64,000 nucleotides of DNA from the NCBI RefSeq assembly GCF_000750635.1, contig NZ_CCDM010000006.1, positions 248,001 to 312,000 on the forward strand, written 5' to 3'. Shown here piece after piece: positions 60,140 through 64,000 of the stretch (its first letter is position 1; each line of letters opens with the position of its first letter). The notes below the pieces were generated by a model, which was not told the DNA's origin, did not search any database, and was given only the letters and a program-made list of their open reading frames with translations. Both the position numbers and the translations under genes were made by a program. The stretch comes from Oceanobacillus jeddahensis. GTDB taxonomy: Bacteria; Bacillota; Bacilli; Bacillales; Amphibacillaceae.

Positions 60140-60520
60140 TTAGAAGCCATATGTATTTTTACTTTTTCCTGCAAAGAGGGTGACAAAAATACTCGCAATA
60201 CTTATCAATGTACCAATGATTGCTGTGATCGTGACAGATATTCCTACATTTGCAAAGAAGCTCCCCGGAATAAGCCCAATAAAGGCAACCGCTATGAAGC
60301 CCTGATAAATGGCAGAAATTGTTCTTAACACAGGATGCTGGAAAAATGCTAACAGAAAAGGCGGTAAAAATAACACAACTACCATTCCTATCGAAATAAA
60401 TAAGCCGGCAGGGTCGTCATAGGAAACCGTATTCGGACCTGTTGGATACCGGGCGGTTAACAGGATGCAAGCAATTGCAGTCAGTAAAGTCAGAGCAATC
60501 ATCAGAATCTTTTTAGACAT
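60140..60520 (-). CDS. Small membrane protein of unknown function
   Basis: 126 aa with four hydrophobic segments: 'ILMIALTLLTAIACILLTAR', 'LFISIGMVVVLFLPPFLLAF', 'YQGFIAVAFIGLIPGSFFAN' and 'TITAIIGTLISIASIFVTLF'. ATG 60520 with AAAGGAG upstream. No conserved catalytic residue seen and no family recognised. Neighbours (MFS pump, MBL hydrolase) are on the other strand. Confidence 0.75.
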   Translation of the reverse strand: MSKKILMIALTLLTAIACILLTARYPTGPNTVSYDDPAGLFISIGMVVVLFLPPFLLAFFQHPVLRTISAIYQGFIAVAFIGLIPGSFFANVGISVTITAIIGTLISIASIFVTLFAGKSKNTYGF

Positions 60521-60783
60521 GGTAAAACTCCTTTCTCTTTTTTAATATAACATATTTTATTATAAATTCTATGGTTCATTAATGTCTGATTATTAGTTAA
60601 AATATGGAAATCAATAAGTGTATGAACAATGCAAAAGTGAATTAAATTAGAATATAGCCCAGGCTTGTTCGGATTTAGGTTATACTTCTCCGGAAATTCT
60701 TTTGAAACTTTTCATCACAAGGCATAAAATTTTAATGGAAAGGAAAGGTAAGTATATCGTTGTACTATAGGAGGAGATAGAGA

Positions 60784-61641
60784 ATGGACAAGGATCTTTC
60801 TTACGGAGATGATTATAAATATATTCCTGCGACCTCAGTAAATAGCGGGTCCGGTATAGAAGTATTGTCGGATATCTATTGTTACACGATCCAAATTGTT
60901 AATATTTGTTTCGTAAAGGAGCAGGGAACCGATAATTTTATATTGATTGATGCAGGTATGCCACAATCAGCAGATAAAATAATTGCTATAACAGAAGAAC
61001 GTTTTGGTAAGAACAGCCGGCCAAAAGCAATGATTTTAACGCATGGTCATTTTGATCATGTCGGAGCGGCAGTTGACTTAGTGAAGCATTGGAATATACC
61101 GGTTTATGCTCATAAGTTAGAGCTTCCTTATTTAACTGGAAAACTAAACTATCCTGAACCTGATCCAAGCGTGGAAGGAGGAGTAATTGCTAAGGCCGCT
61201 TCTATATTTCCCAATGAATCCATTGACTTAGGAGACAGCGTAATGGAACTTCCGGCTGATGGGAGTGTACCAGAAATGCCGGGTTGGAAATGGATACACA
61301 CCCCAGGTCATTCGCCGGGCCATATTTCCTTATTTCGGGATACAGACCGATTCCTCATTGCTGGCGATGCTTTTATTACTGTAAAACAGGATTCGTTGTA
61401 CAAAGTAATGATACAAAATAGAGAAGTGCATGGGCCGCCAAGATATTTCACGACAGATTGGAATGCTGCAAAAAAATCTGTCCAAATGCTTGAAGCTTTA
61501 AAACCAGCAATTGCAGTAACCGGACATGGCGAACCAATGTATGAGGAAGAACTGGCTGAGGGACTGGAGAAATTAGTAGATACATTTGATCAGACGGCTG
61601 TTCCGGATTTTGGAAGATATGTGGACCGTAACCAGCATTAG
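60784..61641 (+). CDS. Metallo-beta-lactamase-fold hydrolase
   Basis: 285 aa. Seen: 'NFILIDAGMPQSADKIIAIT', metal motif 'MILTHGHFDHVGAAVDLVKH' (HxHxDH), 'WIHTPGHSPGHISLFRDTDR' (next His), 'FLIAGDAFITVK' (bridging Asp) and 'AIAVTGHGEPMY' (last His). A binuclear-zinc hydrolase of the general YqjP/glyoxalase-II-like group. Substrate unknown. ATG has GGAGGAGATAG upstream. Monocistronic. Confidence 0.88.
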   Translation: MDKDLSYGDDYKYIPATSVNSGSGIEVLSDIYCYTIQIVNICFVKEQGTDNFILIDAGMPQSADKIIAITEERFGKNSRPKAMILTHGHFDHVGAAVDLVKHWNIPVYAHKLELPYLTGKLNYPEPDPSVEGGVIAKAASIFPNESIDLGDSVMELPADGSVPEMPGWKWIHTPGHSPGHISLFRDTDRFLIAGDAFITVKQDSLYKVMIQNREVHGPPRYFTTDWNAAKKSVQMLEALKPAIAVTGHGEPMYEEELAEGLEKLVDTFDQTAVPDFGRYVDRNQH

Positions 61642-61652
61642 TTTTAACCTTT

Positions 61653-61700
61653 GCTTTTTCAGAGAGAGACTCAAAACCTTCTTCTGAAAAAGCTTTTTTA
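61653..61700 (+). terminator. Terminator after MBL-fold gene
   Basis: An 11-bp perfect inverted repeat GCTTTTTCAGA / TCTGAAAAAGC followed by six Ts. Confidence 0.88.
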
Positions 61701-61799
61701 ATGTGTTAAAACTGTACTCAACTTTCGGAGCGTAAAAAGTAACTTCATTTCCATAGAAATAAGAGTTTGATCATTCCTTTGATAACTCCCTTGAAAGAA

Positions 61800-61975
61800 T
61801 AGCTGGTGTAGTGTAAAGCACCGCTGCGGCGGCCCGTTTTGCTTTCCTAGGGGCACGCTCTTCAGCTAACTTTTGCCAAGAAGATCGCTTGGCAAAAGTG
61901 GATCTTCAGATGGTGCTGATCCCACAGGAGTCAAAACGGTCCGCCTCCGCTAGTAAGATATTTTATACGTGGAAA
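61800..61975. repeat. GC-rich Bacillaceae-type intergenic repeat
   Basis: Contains GCACCGCTGCGGCGGCCCGT, TGCTTTCCTAGGGGCACGCT, a hairpin CTTTTGCCAAGAAGATCGC / TTGGCAAAAG and CCCACAGGAGTC before CCGCCTCCGCTAG. This layout (TTTCC ... CTC ... CCCACAGGAGTC ... CCGC) is a dispersed repeat known to me from many Bacillaceae genomes; a related piece is inside the element at 27328. Confidence 0.6.
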
Positions 61976-61998
61976 ACAGCTGACAATTAGAATTTTGA

Positions 61999-62190
61999 TC
62001 AGATAGAACATACTTTTATGCTGATGGTGAAATATTCCATCAAGATTACTTTCTGTGCAGGAAAGCTATTCCTGATGTTAACTACGCATGCTATCACAAT
62101 TGGTTGTTCAGGCGAAAGCTACTATTTCGTCAAACTCATCAAAGTGTTATTTCTTTCGTTAGCTATGCACAATCACCAATTCCAAAATGA
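61999..62190 (+). pseudogene. Unrecognised coding remnant ahead of the 62161 repeat
   Basis: Open frame of 63 codons without a start: 'RTYFYADGEIFHQDYFLCRK', 'AIPDVNYACYHNWLFRRKLL' and 'FRQTHQSVISFVSYAQSPIP', stop 62188. Composition is protein-like, and the downstream 128 bp repeat also codes for a tail in another frame. It is probably a decayed gene of a mobile or accessory element. No family recognised. Confidence 0.35.
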
Positions 62191-62288
62191 CCGGACATTT
62201 AACCAAAAAGCAAGCATGGCAATGGAGATCATATTCATCCTTAGATAGTAAGGTATATATGCTTATTCTTAGGTGCGAAAGTTGAGAA
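62161..62288 (+). repeat. Second copy of the 126-bp repeat (inverse of 54371)
   Basis: Begins AGCTATGCACAATCACCAAT and ends TTCTTAGGTGCGAAAGTTGA. Compared with the 54-kb copy it has an extra A after CCAAAA and an in-frame TAG, so the tail 'SKHGNGDHIHP' is broken. Confidence 0.65.
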
Positions 62289-62506
62289 CCGTATAAAAAT
62301 GTTAAGGAATAAAGTATGAATTAAAAAAAATAATACCAATCAGAATTTATGGCGATTTAGCGTATAATAAAGGAACGCAAACTTTCAAAATTCAACGAAA
62401 TCCTCATTGACTCCATGTGATATGTGAACAAGGTGAGTATCACACTTGAAATGAAAGAACAATAACTTCTCCAAGAATTCTTCATGACCATTTCAACCAT
62501 AATTAT

Positions 62507-62769
62507 TTTTATCACGGAGAACCGCCCGTAAAACTCCGGCCACAAAATAAAGAGCGAGAATAAATTTATTTAGGCGGGAGATAACGGGCGCTACCTCCCT
62601 GAATCACTAAGGCTAATTCAGTGGGAGAATGAAGGAAGCAGACTAAGTTCGCGACGTCCTGGGACTGGGGCTGCGATTACTCGCCCCACCGAAGAGCTTT
62701 TGCGATTACTCGTCTCATCGTAAAGAGTTGTGCGTCGAAAAACTCCCACTGAATGAAGTTTCGTTTTAT
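62507..62769 (+). repeat. Two-hairpin repeat, full copy with tandem cores
   Basis: 263 bp. Same arms as the 51378 copy (CGCCCGTAAAACTCC with GGCGGGAGATAACGGGCG; ATTCAGTGGGAG with CTCCCACTGAAT). Between the hairpin-2 arms are GGGGCTGCGATTACTCGCCC and a second, shorter core TGCGATTACTCGTC. Ends TTTTATGATAG. Confidence 0.85.
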
Positions 62770-62848
62770 GATAGATTATTTCTTCATTGGACAATGAGAA
62801 TAGAGGAACTTACACTGGATATATTCATATTGTGAGGAGGTTATCGGG

Positions 62849-63511
62849 GTGCAGCATGAAATCAATCAAAATAAGATCCTCTCCATTTTGACGATTTTCT
62901 CTACCTTTCTAATGGGATTTATTGATGCATATACGTTTCTTACTCAGGATGGCTTGTTTGCCAGTGCGCAAACAGGAAATATGGTTGTTTTAGCTGCTAA
63001 GCTGGTGGAAGGAGATCTTTTAGAGGCATTTGTTCATGTTTCTTCCTTTCTTGGTTTTGCTCTTGGCGCATTTGTAGCACAAGGGATTATAGAACGTTTT
63101 AAAGCGTACGGCTGGAAGAAGTATCGTTTTTATCTTTTGCTTCAGACGATTTTTCTGTTGATTATTGCTCTCATTCAACAACAAATTGGACCTTCTGTGA
63201 TCGGGTTTCTGCTAGGTTTATTGGCAGGATATGAACTGACGGTATTTCGTAAAATAAGATCGACCAGTATTAATAACGGAATTATGACAGGGAATACAAA
63301 GAATCTCATGAATAATCTTTATTTGGCTGTCTTTCATAAAAATCGGGAATCATTCTATACTTTTGTGACTTTATTACTTGGCATTACTGTATTTATGATC
63401 GGAGCCGGAACCGGAGCGCTGATTTGGTTCTATAGTGAACAACTTAATTTATGGCTGGCTTTTGCCGTTACAGGGCTCTTTTATAGTTGGCTGCTTTTCA
63501 AGCGGACTTAA
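62849..63511 (+). CDS. DUF1275 (YoaK-like) membrane protein
   Basis: 220 aa, six hydrophobic segments. Seen: 'FSTFLMGFIDAYTFLTQDGL' with 'FASAQTGNMVVLAAKLVEGD' (the D-x-x-T-x-x-x ... x-x-T-G-N-x-V block of DUF1275), and 'IRSTSINNGIMTGNTKNLMN', the second G-N-T/N repeat. GTG 62849 with GAGGAGG upstream. Function of the family is not established; a transporter-like role is assumed. Confidence 0.88.
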   Translation: MQHEINQNKILSILTIFSTFLMGFIDAYTFLTQDGLFASAQTGNMVVLAAKLVEGDLLEAFVHVSSFLGFALGAFVAQGIIERFKAYGWKKYRFYLLLQTIFLLIIALIQQQIGPSVIGFLLGLLAGYELTVFRKIRSTSINNGIMTGNTKNLMNNLYLAVFHKNRESFYTFVTLLLGITVFMIGAGTGALIWFYSEQLNLWLAFAVTGLFYSWLLFKRT

Positions 63512-63524
63512 GGAAGCTTATAAT

Positions 63525-63562
63525 AAAAAGATTGCTGAGCTATATAGCTTTGCAATCTTTTT
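63525..63562 (+). terminator. Terminator after DUF1275 gene
   Basis: AAAAAGATTGC / GCAATCTTTTT, 11-bp perfect stem. Confidence 0.85.
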
Positions 63563-63672
63563 ATATGATAAGTCGAAGAAATACAATAGCCCGGAATGGA
63601 AATGATACGAAGGTATTGTTATAATAAAAACGACACTGATGTATAGTTTGCGATATGAATGGAGGTGATACA

Positions 63673-64000
63673 ATGCCTAAAGTAACGGAAGCCTATAAAG
63701 AGGAAAAGAAGAAGGAATTGATTTATGCAGCGAGAAAAGTATTCATTCGGAAGGGTTATGTACAAACGTCGATGCAGGATATTATGGATGAAGCAGGTAT
63801 ATCAAGAGGAGCTCTGTATAGTTATTTTGATAATATTGACCATATTTTTATAGAAGTTTTAAAAGAAGATGACCAAAAAGATATACCGTTCTTTGAGGTA
63901 TCAGATAACGGATTACTTTGGCCACAGTTCAAACAATGGTTGAAGTTGCAGCAAGATTTTATTGAAAACATACATCATTCGCTGCTTCAAGCAAAAGCAG
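63673..64000 (+). CDS. TetR-family regulator, 5' part (runs off the window)
   Basis: Starts at ATG 63673 behind GGAGGTGATACA and is open to the window end (about 109 residues). Seen: 'ELIYAARKVFIRKGYVQTSM' and HTH 'QDIMDEAGISRGALYSYFDN', followed by the start of the ligand domain. The target is unknown because the next gene is outside the window. Confidence 0.85.
   Translation, partial: MPKVTEAYKEEKKKELIYAARKVFIRKGYVQTSMQDIMDEAGISRGALYSYFDNIDHIFIEVLKEDDQKDIPFFEVSDNGLLWPQFKQWLKLQQDFIENIHHSLLQAKA

Noticed and set aside
1..64000. tRNA, rRNA, tmRNA or phage attachment genes
   Set aside because: Scanned for typical tRNA and rRNA segments and found none; no integrase or phage genes are present.

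Overview
The window is AT-rich chromosomal DNA from a Gram-positive, low-GC bacterium. Gene families and gene orders point to Bacillaceae, probably a halotolerant genus such as Oceanobacillus or Virgibacillus. Examples are the OpuC-type osmoprotectant transporter, ykkC-type guanidine RNA with a ykkC/ykkD pair, czrA-czcD, a YcgT-like reductase and many strong AGGAGG ribosome sites with GTG/TTG starts. The genus is an inference; no rRNA or tRNA gene was seen.

Layout. 1-2.3 kb: tail of a CobW-family metal chaperone, a broken fic gene and a broken IS200/IS605 tnpA. 2.3-3.7 kb: selO. 4.2-10.8 kb: an OpuC-like betaine/choline-type ABC transporter under a promoter with a perfect 18-bp palindrome, then a TetR regulator and a large S15/CocE-type hydrolase. 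11-14 kb: kynUBA, converting tryptophan to anthranilate. 14.2-14.8 kb: a decayed DsbA-like gene. 15-20 kb: a Fur-boxed iron-siderophore operon (reductase, binding protein, ATPase, two permeases). 20-21.6 kb: a decayed IS1182-type element. 21.9-27.1 kb: a DeoR-type regulator, lacA/lacB, a galactitol-type PTS and a HAD phosphatase. 28-38.9 kb: a complete phosphonate import and C-P lyase operon (phnDCEE-F-GHIJKML) ending in a PHP-domain phosphoesterase instead of phnP. 39-40 kb: guanidine-I riboswitch with ykkC/ykkD exporters. 40-44.7 kb: WYL regulator and SDR enzyme, Ca2+/H+ antiporter, czrA and czcD. 44.8-64 kb: mostly single genes (coiled-coil protein, metallophosphatase, two membrane-anchored L7/L12-like proteins, rarA, PAP2 phosphatase, YfmJ-like reductase, Nudix, YeiH with LysR, TetR with DHA2 efflux pump, MBL-fold hydrolase, DUF1275 protein, TetR fragment). 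Mobile remnants and dispersed repeats lie between them.

Two themes stand out. First, the metabolic operons are intact, while accessory genes (fic, tnpA, dsbA-like, IS1182 transposase, tnpB, UPF0158 fragment) are broken, mostly by single-base changes in short runs. Second, intergenic space carries a dispersed repeat family built of two hairpins. A small inverted-repeat element has twice inserted at the same 10-bp word of that repeat, making it a nested, site-preferring MITE-like system. An isolated omegaRNA-like IS605 right end without tnpB lies next to one of these copies.
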